This document shows positions 31,744 to 39,612 of a stretch of 46,892 nucleotides of DNA, in pieces. Made by a program: the position numbers and the translations under genes. This DNA comes from Cyanobacteria bacterium SIG29 (lineage in GTDB: Bacteria; Cyanobacteriota; Vampirovibrionia; Gastranaerophilales; Gastranaerophilaceae). Where the stretch lies: the NCBI GenBank assembly GCA_015152515.1, contig SUTV01000008.1, positions 1 through 46,892 of the forward strand, in the 5' to 3' direction. Each line of letters starts with the position of its first letter. Within the stretch, counting starts at the first letter, position 1. The notes beneath the pieces are model-generated. The model searched no databases, was not told where the DNA came from, and worked only from the letters and a program-made list of their open reading frames with translations.

Positions 31744-33093
31744 ATGAACACTGAAAAAGACCTAACTCAAGGAAATTTAGTCCAAACATTATTATTATTT
31801 GCTCTTCCATATATCGGAGCAAACTTTTTGCAGGCTTTATATGGCGCTGCAGATTTAATTATTGTTGGCAAATTTTGTGATAGCAGTGTTGTTAGTGCAG
31901 TAGCTACTGGCTCTCAACTTTTGCAAACTTTGATTTTCTTTATTACTGGTTTAACTGTTAGTGCAACAGTATTAATTGGAAAAGCTTTTGGTGCTAAAAA
32001 ATATGATAATATTATTAAAATAATAAATACTATGACTATTTGTTTTATTGTTGCTTCGATTATTTTAAGTTTATTATTGATTGTTTTTGATGTTCCACTA
32101 TTAAATATATTAAATACACCAAGTGAATCGTTTGTATTTACAAAAGATTATGTATTTGTTTGTTCGATTGGTTTGGTTTTTGTGTTTGCATATAATGCTA
32201 TTAGTGCGGTTTTGCGTGGTTTAGGAAACTCTATTGCTCCAATGTATTTTGTTGCAATTTCTTGTTTGGTTAATATTATTTTAGACATTATATTAATTGG
32301 TAAATATAATATGGGGGCACAAGGCGCAGCACTTGCAACTGTTTTTTCTCAGGCAGTTAGTGTTTTAATTGGTCTTATATATATAAAGAATGGTAATTTT
32401 GTTTTTGCTTTTAAATTTAGAGGTGTTAAATTTGATGTTCAAACAGCAAAAGAGTTATTTAAAATTGGTTTGCCATTATCATTACAAGATACTTTAATAC
32501 CATTATCTTTTTTGTTTTTATTTTCAATTGCAAATGCAATGGGGGTATCTTCGAGTGCGGCTTATGGCAGTGTAGTTAGATTAAATGCCTTTTTAATGTT
32601 GCCAGCAGGTTCATTTGCTATGGCATTAACTGCTTTAACAGCTCAAAATCTAGGTGCTGGCTTAATGGATAGGGCTATTAAATCTTTAAAATTATCTATA
32701 TTATTTTCTTTTGTATTTGGTTTTATATTTTTTATATGGCAACAATTATTGCCAGAAAGTGCAATCGCTATATTTACAACGGATAATGATGTAATGAAAC
32801 AGGGCGCGTTGTATTTAAAGACTTTTAGTTATGATTATATTTTAGTTCCATTTGTTTTTTGTTTAAATGGATTTTTCTTTGGTTGTGGAAGAACAATTTT
32901 CCCTGCTGTTGTTAGCACATTATCAGCCTTTTTACTAAGGGTTCCAGTTGCATATATTTTATGCACATTTATTTCTGGGGCAACTTTATTTCATCTAGGA
33001 ATAGCAGCTCCTGTTGCTTCTGTTTTAACAGTTGTTGTGGGTTCTGGTTATTTATATTATTTGTCTAAATCTAAAAAGCTTTTAAATATATAA
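31744..33093 (+). CDS. MATE-family efflux transporter
   Basis: 449 residues with 12 predicted membrane helices in two homologous halves, as usual for this family. Recognisable segments are QGNLVQTLLLFALPYIGANFLQALYGAADLIIVGKF near the start and the second-half GLPLSLQDTLIPLSFLFLF. MATE pumps export cationic drugs or metabolites using a Na+ or H+ gradient. The substrate is unknown. It has its own promoter with an almost leaderless start and is followed 87 bases later by glmS, which has its own ribosome binding site. Confidence 0.92.
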   Translation: MNTEKDLTQGNLVQTLLLFALPYIGANFLQALYGAADLIIVGKFCDSSVVSAVATGSQLLQTLIFFITGLTVSATVLIGKAFGAKKYDNIIKIINTMTICFIVASIILSLLLIVFDVPLLNILNTPSESFVFTKDYVFVCSIGLVFVFAYNAISAVLRGLGNSIAPMYFVAISCLVNIILDIILIGKYNMGAQGAALATVFSQAVSVLIGLIYIKNGNFVFAFKFRGVKFDVQTAKELFKIGLPLSLQDTLIPLSFLFLFSIANAMGVSSSAAYGSVVRLNAFLMLPAGSFAMALTALTAQNLGAGLMDRAIKSLKLSILFSFVFGFIFFIWQQLLPESAIAIFTTDNDVMKQGALYLKTFSYDYILVPFVFCLNGFFFGCGRTIFPAVVSTLSAFLLRVPVAYILCTFISGATLFHLGIAAPVASVLTVVVGSGYLYYLSKSKKLLNI

Positions 33094-33180
33094 TCAAAAA
33101 TCTTTATAATAATTTAATATCATATCCAAAATTTATAATGTATTATGTATTTTGCTAGAATATTTACCGAGGAAAAACAT

Positions 33181-35028
33181 ATGTGTGGAATTATTGGATA
33201 TATAGGACATAGAAATGTTGTTAATGTAATTTTGAGCGGTCTTACAAATCTTGAATATAGAGGTTATGATTCTGCTGGATTAGCTCTTCGTGATGGTAGT
33301 GATATAAAAGTATATAAAACATTAGGAAAGTTAGTTAATTTAAAAAATGAATTAGAAGCTAGAAAAAGTGAATTGTACAATGTTACATGTGGAATTGGAC
33401 ATATTAGATGGGCGACACATGGTTCACCATCTTTAGTTAATGCACATCCTCATTCTTGTACTTGTGGAAAACTTGTTGTTGTTCACAATGGTATTATTGA
33501 AAATTATAAAGAACTAAGGGAAGAATTAATAAAAAAAGGTTGTGAATTTAAATCACAGACTGATACAGAAGTCATAGCTCATTTAGTTGCAAATGAATAT
33601 TCAAAAGCAAAAAATTTAGAAATGGCTATTCAAAATTCTGTTGCAAAGTTACAAGGTGCTTATGCTATTTGTGTTATGCATAAAGATGTGCCTGACTTAA
33701 TTATTGGTGCTAGAAAACATGCTCCAATGCTTATTGGGGTTGGAGATGGTGAAAACTTTATTGCTAGTGATACCCCAGCTATTATTGAATATACAAAGAA
33801 AACAATATATTTAGATGATAATGAAATTGCTATTGTCACTAAAGATAGTGTAAAAATTAAAGATATTAATGGAGAAGAAATAGATAAAAAAATTGAGATT
33901 TTACCTTGGGAACCTATTGCATTGAGTAAATTGGGTTATAAACACTTTATGCTTAAAGAAATCTATGAACAACCTGATGTTATTAGAAATGTTTTAAATG
34001 GAAAAATCTATGATATAGATGAACCAATTATATTGAATGAAGTAAAACTAGATAAAGAAACAATTCGAAATCTTAAAAAAATAGAAATTATTGCGTGTGG
34101 TACATCCCTTCACGTTGGTTTGGTGGCAAAATATGTGTTAGAAGATTTTACAGGTATATCTGTTGAAGTTGAAGCTTCTAGTGAATATATATATAGGAAG
34201 ACAACAACTGATTCATCAACTTTAGTTATTGGTGTTTCTCAATCTGGTGAAACAGCTGATACAATTACTGCAATTAAGCAAGCTAAAGCCAAAAATGCAC
34301 ATGTGTTGATTGTTACAAATAGACCAGATTCTAACATGGCAAGGTTAGCAGATAGTTTAATTCCTGTTAATGCAGGTATAGAAGTTAGTGTTGCTGCGAC
34401 TAAATCTTATATTGCACAATTAGTATCTTTTTATTTATTAGGGATTTATATGGCAGAGGTCAAAGGTACATTAGATTCTGATTATTTAAAAAATTTAAAG
34501 CATGAAATTATTCAATTGCCTACAAAAGTTGAAGAAATTCTATCTTGTACAAATTCAATTCAAACGTGTGCTAAGAAATTCTCATCATTTAAAAATTTTA
34601 TTTTTATAGCTCGTGGGGTGAATTTGGCTACAGCTTATGAAGGTGCTTTAAAATTAAAAGAAGTTAGTTACATTAATGCGACAGGGTATGCAGCAGGCGA
34701 GTTAAAACATGGTCCAATTGCTATGTTAGATGAAACAATGCCCGTTTTATCAATTCTTATGTCTGGTGGTATAACATATGAAAAAGTTCTTTCTAATAGT
34801 GAAGAAGCAAAAGCTAGAAATGCTAAGTTGATAGCTTTAACATCATCAAACGATGAAAAATTAGATTCCTTATTTGATGTTGTATTAAGAGTTCCACAGG
34901 TAAGAGAAATTTTATCTCCTATTATTGCATGTGTACCTTGTCAGTTGTTAGCATATTATATTGCTGAATTTTTAGGTAAGGATGTTGATCAACCTAGAAA
35001 CTTAGCAAAATCAGTGACGGTTGAATAA
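33181..35028 (+). CDS. glmS: Glutamine-fructose-6-phosphate aminotransferase (isomerizing)
   Basis: 615 residues from the ATG at 33181. This start leaves Cys as residue 2, the catalytic nucleophile of the class II amidotransferase domain (CGIIGYIGHRN), and is preceded by GAGG at 8 bases. The glutaminase domain contains EYRGYDSAG and GHIRWATHGSP. The two SIS sugar-isomerase domains contain ACGTSLHVGLVAKY, SQSGETADT and the terminal PRNLAKSVTVE. It makes glucosamine-6-phosphate for peptidoglycan and lipid A. No glmS ribozyme is visible in the 87-base upstream gap. Confidence 0.97.
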   Translation: MCGIIGYIGHRNVVNVILSGLTNLEYRGYDSAGLALRDGSDIKVYKTLGKLVNLKNELEARKSELYNVTCGIGHIRWATHGSPSLVNAHPHSCTCGKLVVVHNGIIENYKELREELIKKGCEFKSQTDTEVIAHLVANEYSKAKNLEMAIQNSVAKLQGAYAICVMHKDVPDLIIGARKHAPMLIGVGDGENFIASDTPAIIEYTKKTIYLDDNEIAIVTKDSVKIKDINGEEIDKKIEILPWEPIALSKLGYKHFMLKEIYEQPDVIRNVLNGKIYDIDEPIILNEVKLDKETIRNLKKIEIIACGTSLHVGLVAKYVLEDFTGISVEVEASSEYIYRKTTTDSSTLVIGVSQSGETADTITAIKQAKAKNAHVLIVTNRPDSNMARLADSLIPVNAGIEVSVAATKSYIAQLVSFYLLGIYMAEVKGTLDSDYLKNLKHEIIQLPTKVEEILSCTNSIQTCAKKFSSFKNFIFIARGVNLATAYEGALKLKEVSYINATGYAAGELKHGPIAMLDETMPVLSILMSGGITYEKVLSNSEEAKARNAKLIALTSSNDEKLDSLFDVVLRVPQVREILSPIIACVPCQLLAYYIAEFLGKDVDQPRNLAKSVTVE

Positions 35029-35189
35029 TGATTACTACAAAAGAAATTAAAATAAAAAGAAATGAAGAATTTTCATCAGAATATATTGAACAACAGCTTA
35101 CTATTCTTGGGCTTGATGTTTTAAGATGGGCGGTTGTAGATTGTGATGATGAAACTTATACTTTAAGTCTTGCAATTGTTGAAAATTAA
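35028..35189 (+). CDS. Small protein coupled to glmS, 53 residues
   Basis: The ATG overlaps the glmS stop (TAATG), giving translational coupling. The product begins MITTKEIKIKRNEEFSSEY, continues with a mixed alpha/beta segment (IEQQLTILGLDVLRWAVVD) and ends LSLAIVEN. It has no signal peptide. Regular amino-acid composition and the coupling argue that it is real. Its stop overlaps convergent serB by 4 bases. Family not recognised. Confidence 0.65.
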   Translation: MITTKEIKIKRNEEFSSEYIEQQLTILGLDVLRWAVVDCDDETYTLSLAIVEN

Positions 35190-35806
35190 ATGTGATTTAA
35201 CAATTCTGTTAAGTCTTTATTGTCAACAATAATGTTTGCATGTTCTTTCAAAATTGGTTTTGCACAAAAAGCAACGCGCTTTCCGGCATGTTTAAACATG
35301 CTTATATCGTTTGCGCCATCTCCAACAGTTAAGGTATTTTCTTCAGATACATTTAATAATGATTGTAAGCGTTTTAGCATTTTTCCTTTGCTGTCAGAAA
35401 ACATCATTTCACCGCCAACTAAACCTGTCATTTCACCATTTTTAAAATGGAGAATGTTTGCAAATTGGGCATCATAACCTAAAATTTCTTGAGCAGGAAT
35501 TGTTGCTGTGTGATATCCACCAGAAAAACATACAACTTTGTATCCTAATTTATGCAATTCGCTAATTGTTTCTTTTGCACCTTTTGTATATGGAAGGTTT
35601 TTACAAATTTCTATAACTTTATCTTCTTTTGCTCCTTTTAGAAGAGCTACACGTTTAGTAAGACTTTCAAAAAAGTCTATCTTTCCTTCCATTGCCTCTG
35701 TTGTAATTTTTTTCATTAAGGGTTCAATATTATATTCTTTAGCTATAAATTCAAGAGTTTCACCTTCCATTAACGTTGAATCAAAATCAAAAACGGCTAA
35801 TTTCAT
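35186..35806 (-). CDS. serB: Phosphoserine phosphatase-like HAD hydrolase
   Basis: 206 residues. HAD motif I is FDFDSTL (nucleophile Asp7, acid/base Asp9), followed by the SerB cap with EGKIDFFESLTKRVALLKG. Motif II is the Ser in CFSGGYHTAT, and motif III/IV is Lys in SDSKGKML with GDGANDISMFKHAG. This matches SerB, the last step of serine synthesis. The usual regulatory ACT domains are absent, as in the short SerB form. GAGGAGA precedes the ATG. Substrate specificity for phosphoserine is inferred. Confidence 0.9.
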   Translation of the reverse strand: MKLAVFDFDSTLMEGETLEFIAKEYNIEPLMKKITTEAMEGKIDFFESLTKRVALLKGAKEDKVIEICKNLPYTKGAKETISELHKLGYKVVCFSGGYHTATIPAQEILGYDAQFANILHFKNGEMTGLVGGEMMFSDSKGKMLKRLQSLLNVSEENTLTVGDGANDISMFKHAGKRVAFCAKPILKEHANIIVDNKDLTELLNHI

Positions 35807-35947
35807 TTTTTATCTCCTCTTGAATTGTAAATTTTCTTTTTCTGCTTTCTATAATAATTATATAAAATAATCTTGATATAACAATACTTTGAAACTTAAG
35901 TGAAAATTGGCAAGTTTTAAATGTAAAGTTTTTGCTCCTATAAAAAG

Positions 35948-35978
35948 TTGATTTTTTGTTATCTTATTGATATAAGAT
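35948..35978 (+). promoter_or_regulatory. Promoter with an inverted repeat over the -10 box
   Basis: TTGATT at 35948-35953, 17-base spacer, TATAAG at 35971-35976. ATCTTAT (35961-35967) and ATAAGAT (35972-35978) form an inverted repeat with a 4-base centre that covers the -10 box, the position expected of a repressor operator. AAAGGAG stands before the downstream ATG. Confidence 0.5.
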
Positions 35979-36020
35979 TATTTGATGGTAAATAAAGTTC
36001 AGTAAAATAAAGGAGAACCA

Positions 36021-37706
36021 ATGGGATTACCAAACGTAGCATATTTTTCAATGGAAATAGCAATTGATCAATCTATCGCAACATATTCAGGTGGTTTAGG
36101 TTTCTTAGCAGGCTCACACATGTTATCTGCTGGATATTTACAAATGCCTATGGTTGGTGTGACAATGTTATGGTCTTATGGTTATTATAATCAAAGAATT
36201 GGTGAAGATGGTAACGTTGAAGTTGCTTATATTAGAAAACATTGTGATTTCTTAACAGATATCAATGAAACAGTAACTGTTGATGTTTATGGTGAAAAAG
36301 TAGTAGTAAAAGCTTTTAGATTAGAACCAGGAATTTTTGATACATGTCCTGTTTACTACTTAACAACGGATATTGAAGAAAACTCAGAATGGGCGAGATC
36401 AATATCACACAAATTGTATGATGGAAATGAAAAAATCAGAATTGCTCAAGAAACAGTTCTTGGTATTGCGGGTATTAGATTACTTCAAAAAGTTGGATAT
36501 AAATTTGATTGTGTTCACTTAAATGAAGGTCATGCTCTTCCTGCAGCATTTGAATTATTAAATCAATATAATGGTGATTTAGCAAAAGTTAGAGAAACAG
36601 TTGTATTTACAACTCACACACCAGTTTCTGCTGGTAACGAAGTTCACTGGGTAGACAATTTATTACAAGGTGGATTCTTCGCTGGTCGTTCTAGAGAAGA
36701 AGCTGTTCAATTAGGTGGTGAACAATTCTCATTAACAGTTGCTGCTTTAAGAATGTCTAGATTGGCTAACGCTGTATCTCAATTGCACGGTTTAGTTTCT
36801 AACAAAATGTGGAGTTGGGTAGAAGGTAGATGTCCAATCAGAGCTATTACTAATGCTGTAAATCTTCATTACTGGCAAGATGAAAGAATGAAGACTAACA
36901 ATTTAGAAGCTTTATTAGAAGCTAAAAAAGAAATGAAAAAAGAAGTATTTGAATATATTGCAAATACTGTTGGTAAAAAGTTTGATCCAAATGTGTTAAC
37001 AATTACTTGGGCAAGAAGATTTGCTGATTACAAACGTGCTTGGTTAATCTTCATGGATGAAAACAGAATTCTTAAATTATTAAACGAAAACAAAGTTCAA
37101 TTAATTTTTGCTGGTAAGTTCCATCCAGATGATGTAATTGGTAAAGAAATGTTCAACAAAATCTTAAGAAGTTCATATTCAATGAAGAACGTAGTTGTTT
37201 TAACTGGTTATGAATTAGATTTAAGTGGTAAATTGAAACGTGCTTCTGATATTTGGTTAAATACTCCATTAAGACCATTTGAAGCTTCTGGTACTTCAGG
37301 TATGTCAGCTAATGCTAACGGTGCTCTTCACTTATCAACATTTGATGGTTGGACAGTAGAAGGTACATTCCCAGGAATCAATGGTTATACTATTGAATAT
37401 GAAGGCTTAGATGATAATATTCCTTGGGAAGAAAGACATAGAAAAGACTATGAATGTATGATGGATATTATTGAAAATCAAATTATTCCAACATATTATG
37501 ATAACAAAGTTCAATGGGCTACAATGATGAGGCAAGCTATCAGAACTGCTGATGCTTATTTCAACTCAGACAGAATGGTTGTAGAATACTATAACAGATT
37601 GTATAAACCAATAGCTCATGGTGCTGATGAAGGTGGCATTTCTGGTGCTGACTATCATGAAGCAACAACTCCAAAAGATGCTTGGACTTTCTCAAACATC
37701 AAATAG
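36021..37706 (+). CDS. GT35 alpha-glucan phosphorylase-like protein lacking the PLP lysine
   Basis: 561 residues, the compact GT35 type. It aligns along its length with alpha-glucan phosphorylases: VAYFSMEIAIDQSIATYSGG, LNEGHALPAAFELL, FTTHTPVSAGNEVHW, WARRFADYKRAWLIF (keeping the Arg and Lys of the phosphate site) and DIWLNTPLRPFEASGTSGM. At residue 429 the lysine that holds pyridoxal phosphate in this family (GTSGMK) is Ser (codon TCA at 37305-37307). A normal phosphorolysis mechanism is therefore doubtful. Possible roles are a glucan-binding protein, a regulator, or a transferase with changed chemistry. Codon use (many AAC, GGT, CTT) suggests high expression. An inverted repeat covers its promoter and a strong terminator follows. 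Confidence 0.85.
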   Translation: MGLPNVAYFSMEIAIDQSIATYSGGLGFLAGSHMLSAGYLQMPMVGVTMLWSYGYYNQRIGEDGNVEVAYIRKHCDFLTDINETVTVDVYGEKVVVKAFRLEPGIFDTCPVYYLTTDIEENSEWARSISHKLYDGNEKIRIAQETVLGIAGIRLLQKVGYKFDCVHLNEGHALPAAFELLNQYNGDLAKVRETVVFTTHTPVSAGNEVHWVDNLLQGGFFAGRSREEAVQLGGEQFSLTVAALRMSRLANAVSQLHGLVSNKMWSWVEGRCPIRAITNAVNLHYWQDERMKTNNLEALLEAKKEMKKEVFEYIANTVGKKFDPNVLTITWARRFADYKRAWLIFMDENRILKLLNENKVQLIFAGKFHPDDVIGKEMFNKILRSSYSMKNVVVLTGYELDLSGKLKRASDIWLNTPLRPFEASGTSGMSANANGALHLSTFDGWTVEGTFPGINGYTIEYEGLDDNIPWEERHRKDYECMMDIIENQIIPTYYDNKVQWATMMRQAIRTADAYFNSDRMVVEYYNRLYKPIAHGADEGGISGADYHEATTPKDAWTFSNIK

Positions 37707-37724
37707 TTGAGTTAAATATTTCTT

Positions 37725-37753
37725 AAAAAGGGGCTTTTAAAAAGTCCCTTTTT
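37725..37753 (+). terminator. Hairpin terminator of the GT35 gene
   Basis: AAAAAGGGGCTTTT pairs with AAAGTCCCTTTTT (one G-T pair), followed by more T and ending 16 bases before the next gene. Confidence 0.85.
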
Positions 37754-37769
37754 TTGTTGTAATTGTTTT

Positions 37770-38297
37770 ATGAAAAAAGAATTAAGAAAATCAGCTAAAG
37801 AAATAAGAAATAGCATTGTTGATAATGGATTATCTAAAAAAATTATGGAAAATTTATTTTCGACTGATTTTTATAAAAAATCCAAAAATATCATGTGTTA
37901 TTTCCCTATAGGTAAAGAGGTTTCTACTTTAGAGTGTTTTGATGATTCATCTAAAAAGTGGTTTTTGCCACGAATTTGTGGTGAGGAGATGGTTGTTTGT
38001 GAATATTTAAAGGAGAATTGTTCTGTAAATAAATATGGAATTGTTGAACCTCTTTCACCTTCTGTTGATTTAAGAAGTATTGATTTGATTATTTTACCTT
38101 CCATTTGTGTTGATAAAAATGGTTTTCGTATTGGTTATGGAAAGGGTTTCTATGATAAGTTTTTAGCTAAAAATGAAACGAATGCTATAAAAGTTGCTGT
38201 TCAATATTCAGATTTATGTTTTGAAAATGTTTTTCCTGAACAATATGATATTAAGTGTGATTACATTATTACTGAAAAAGCAATATATAAATGTTAA
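37770..38297 (+). CDS. 5-formyltetrahydrofolate cyclo-ligase
   Basis: 175 residues, normal for the family that converts 5-formyl-THF to methenyl-THF using ATP. The N-terminus KKELRKSAKEIRNSI holds the usual basic helix. The middle has IMCYFPIGKEVST and LPRICGEEM, and the active-site region is DLIILPSICVDKNGFRIGYGKGFYDKFL. The ATG has no ribosome binding site and comes 16 bases after the strong terminator, so transcription may restart nearby or reach it by read-through. Confidence 0.92.
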   Translation: MKKELRKSAKEIRNSIVDNGLSKKIMENLFSTDFYKKSKNIMCYFPIGKEVSTLECFDDSSKKWFLPRICGEEMVVCEYLKENCSVNKYGIVEPLSPSVDLRSIDLIILPSICVDKNGFRIGYGKGFYDKFLAKNETNAIKVAVQYSDLCFENVFPEQYDIKCDYIITEKAIYKC

Positions 38298-38362
38298 TAT
38301 ATTTGTTTTGTATGATTTTTAGGGTAAAATTATATTAGACAATTATGTATTGGGGATAGAAT

Positions 38363-38467
38363 ATGGAATTCTTTAGAAAAAATAGAAAAGTTATAATGAT
38401 AGTACTGTTAGTATGCATTATTTCTTGGTTCTTTGGCGCAGGTATATTGCTTTATTTGTTTAAATAG
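38363..38467 (+). CDS. Small membrane protein, 34 residues
   Basis: The frame begins MEFFRKNRKVIMIVLL and continues with one hydrophobic helix ending YLFK; basic residues before the helix predict N-in orientation. A GGGGAT ribosome binding site lies 5-6 bases before the ATG, and a TAAAAT box lies about 40 bases upstream. It is 14 bases before the M23 peptidase gene and probably in the same transcript. Function unknown; it might be a small subunit or regulator of envelope proteins. Confidence 0.6.
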   Translation: MEFFRKNRKVIMIVLLVCIISWFFGAGILLYLFK

Positions 38468-38481
38468 TAATGGAATAAATA

Positions 38482-39600
38482 ATGTTTTTTATCAGAAGAG
38501 TAGTATTAGTTTTATTTTTAATTTTTGTTTTATCATTTGGAATGGTAATGCCTACTTTTGCTGATAATACTAAATCTGAAGATGCCAAAAGGCAAGAATT
38601 AAGGCAAAAAATTAATTCTCTTTCTCGATTAGAACGTCAAGAAAATAATAAATTAAATAAAAATCAACAGAAATTAGAGAAAAACCAACAACAGTTGAAA
38701 AATTCTCAAGTTCAATTTGATAAAAAACAAAAAAATATTCAAGAATTACAAACAGAATTAAATGCTTATTTGTATCAGTATAATAAACGCCAAAAGGCTA
38801 CTGCCGAAAGAATTAGATGTATTTATAAATCAAAAAATATGTTGATTTTTGATTTGTTAATTTCAACTGATAGTATAAGCCAGTTTTTAGATAGAGTTTA
38901 TTATCAAAATTTAATTATTCAATCTGATAAGAAAAAGATGGCTGAATTAAAAGTTGATGCTAGAAATGTTTCTGTTTTAAAAAGAAAGTTAGAAAGAGAA
39001 AAAAGACAGCTATCAGGTATTATTAAAACAATTGATAAAGAAAATAAGAGTATCAAAAAGATTATTACTCAAAATAAAGCAATGATTGATAAAATTCAGC
39101 GTGACAAACGCGCTTATGAACGTTCAGAACGTGAATTAAGTCGTCAATCTGAAAACTTAACAACAATTATTTCAAAATCTACAAAAGATAGTGGTGTTAC
39201 TGTTACTGGCGGGTTCTTAAGACCAGTTCAAGGCAGAGTTTCATCACCATTTGGATGGAGAATTCACCCTATATTTAAGTCTAAAATTTTCCATAATGGT
39301 ATTGATTATGCTGCACCATATGGAACTCCAATCAAAGCTTCAAATGCAGGTAAAGTAATTTATTCTGGTTGGTATGGTGGATATGGAAGAGTTGTTATTA
39401 TAGACCATGGTTCTTGTACTGGTGCACCAACAACAACATTATATGCACACATGTCAAAACAAAAAGTATTTGTTGGTGAAAATGTAACAAGAGGACAAAT
39501 TGTTGGATATATTGGTACTACAGGTTATGCAACTGGTCCACACTTACATTTTGAAGTTCGTGTAAATGGTAAACCGCAAAATCCAGCTAATTTCTTATAA
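38482..39600 (+). CDS. Coiled-coil M23 peptidase-type murein hydrolase/activator (EnvC/NlpD-like)
   Basis: 372 residues. A signal peptide (about 1-28, ending PTFA) is followed by a long coiled coil (residues 30-235, heptad-rich, Lys/Gln-rich). The C-terminal M23 domain has the usual zinc motifs HNGIDYAAPYGTPIKA, LYAHMSK and GPHLHFEVRVNGKPQNP. All catalytic positions (HxxxD and HxH) look intact, so it may be an active endopeptidase rather than only an amidase activator like EnvC. Coupling to the LptD-like gene 12 bases downstream fits outer-membrane or septal envelope work. Confidence 0.9.
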   Translation: MFFIRRVVLVLFLIFVLSFGMVMPTFADNTKSEDAKRQELRQKINSLSRLERQENNKLNKNQQKLEKNQQQLKNSQVQFDKKQKNIQELQTELNAYLYQYNKRQKATAERIRCIYKSKNMLIFDLLISTDSISQFLDRVYYQNLIIQSDKKKMAELKVDARNVSVLKRKLEREKRQLSGIIKTIDKENKSIKKIITQNKAMIDKIQRDKRAYERSERELSRQSENLTTIISKSTKDSGVTVTGGFLRPVQGRVSSPFGWRIHPIFKSKIFHNGIDYAAPYGTPIKASNAGKVIYSGWYGGYGRVVIIDHGSCTGAPTTTLYAHMSKQKVFVGENVTRGQIVGYIGTTGYATGPHLHFEVRVNGKPQNPANFL

Positions 39601-39612
39601 AGGAAAAATAAA

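Noticed and set aside
33145-33180. Longer N-terminus of GlmS from an upstream start
   Set aside because: GlmS needs Cys as residue 2 after Met removal; the ATG at 33181 gives that and has its own GAGG site.
33094-33180. glmS ribozyme
   Set aside because: The gap is too short and shows no ribozyme-like pairing.
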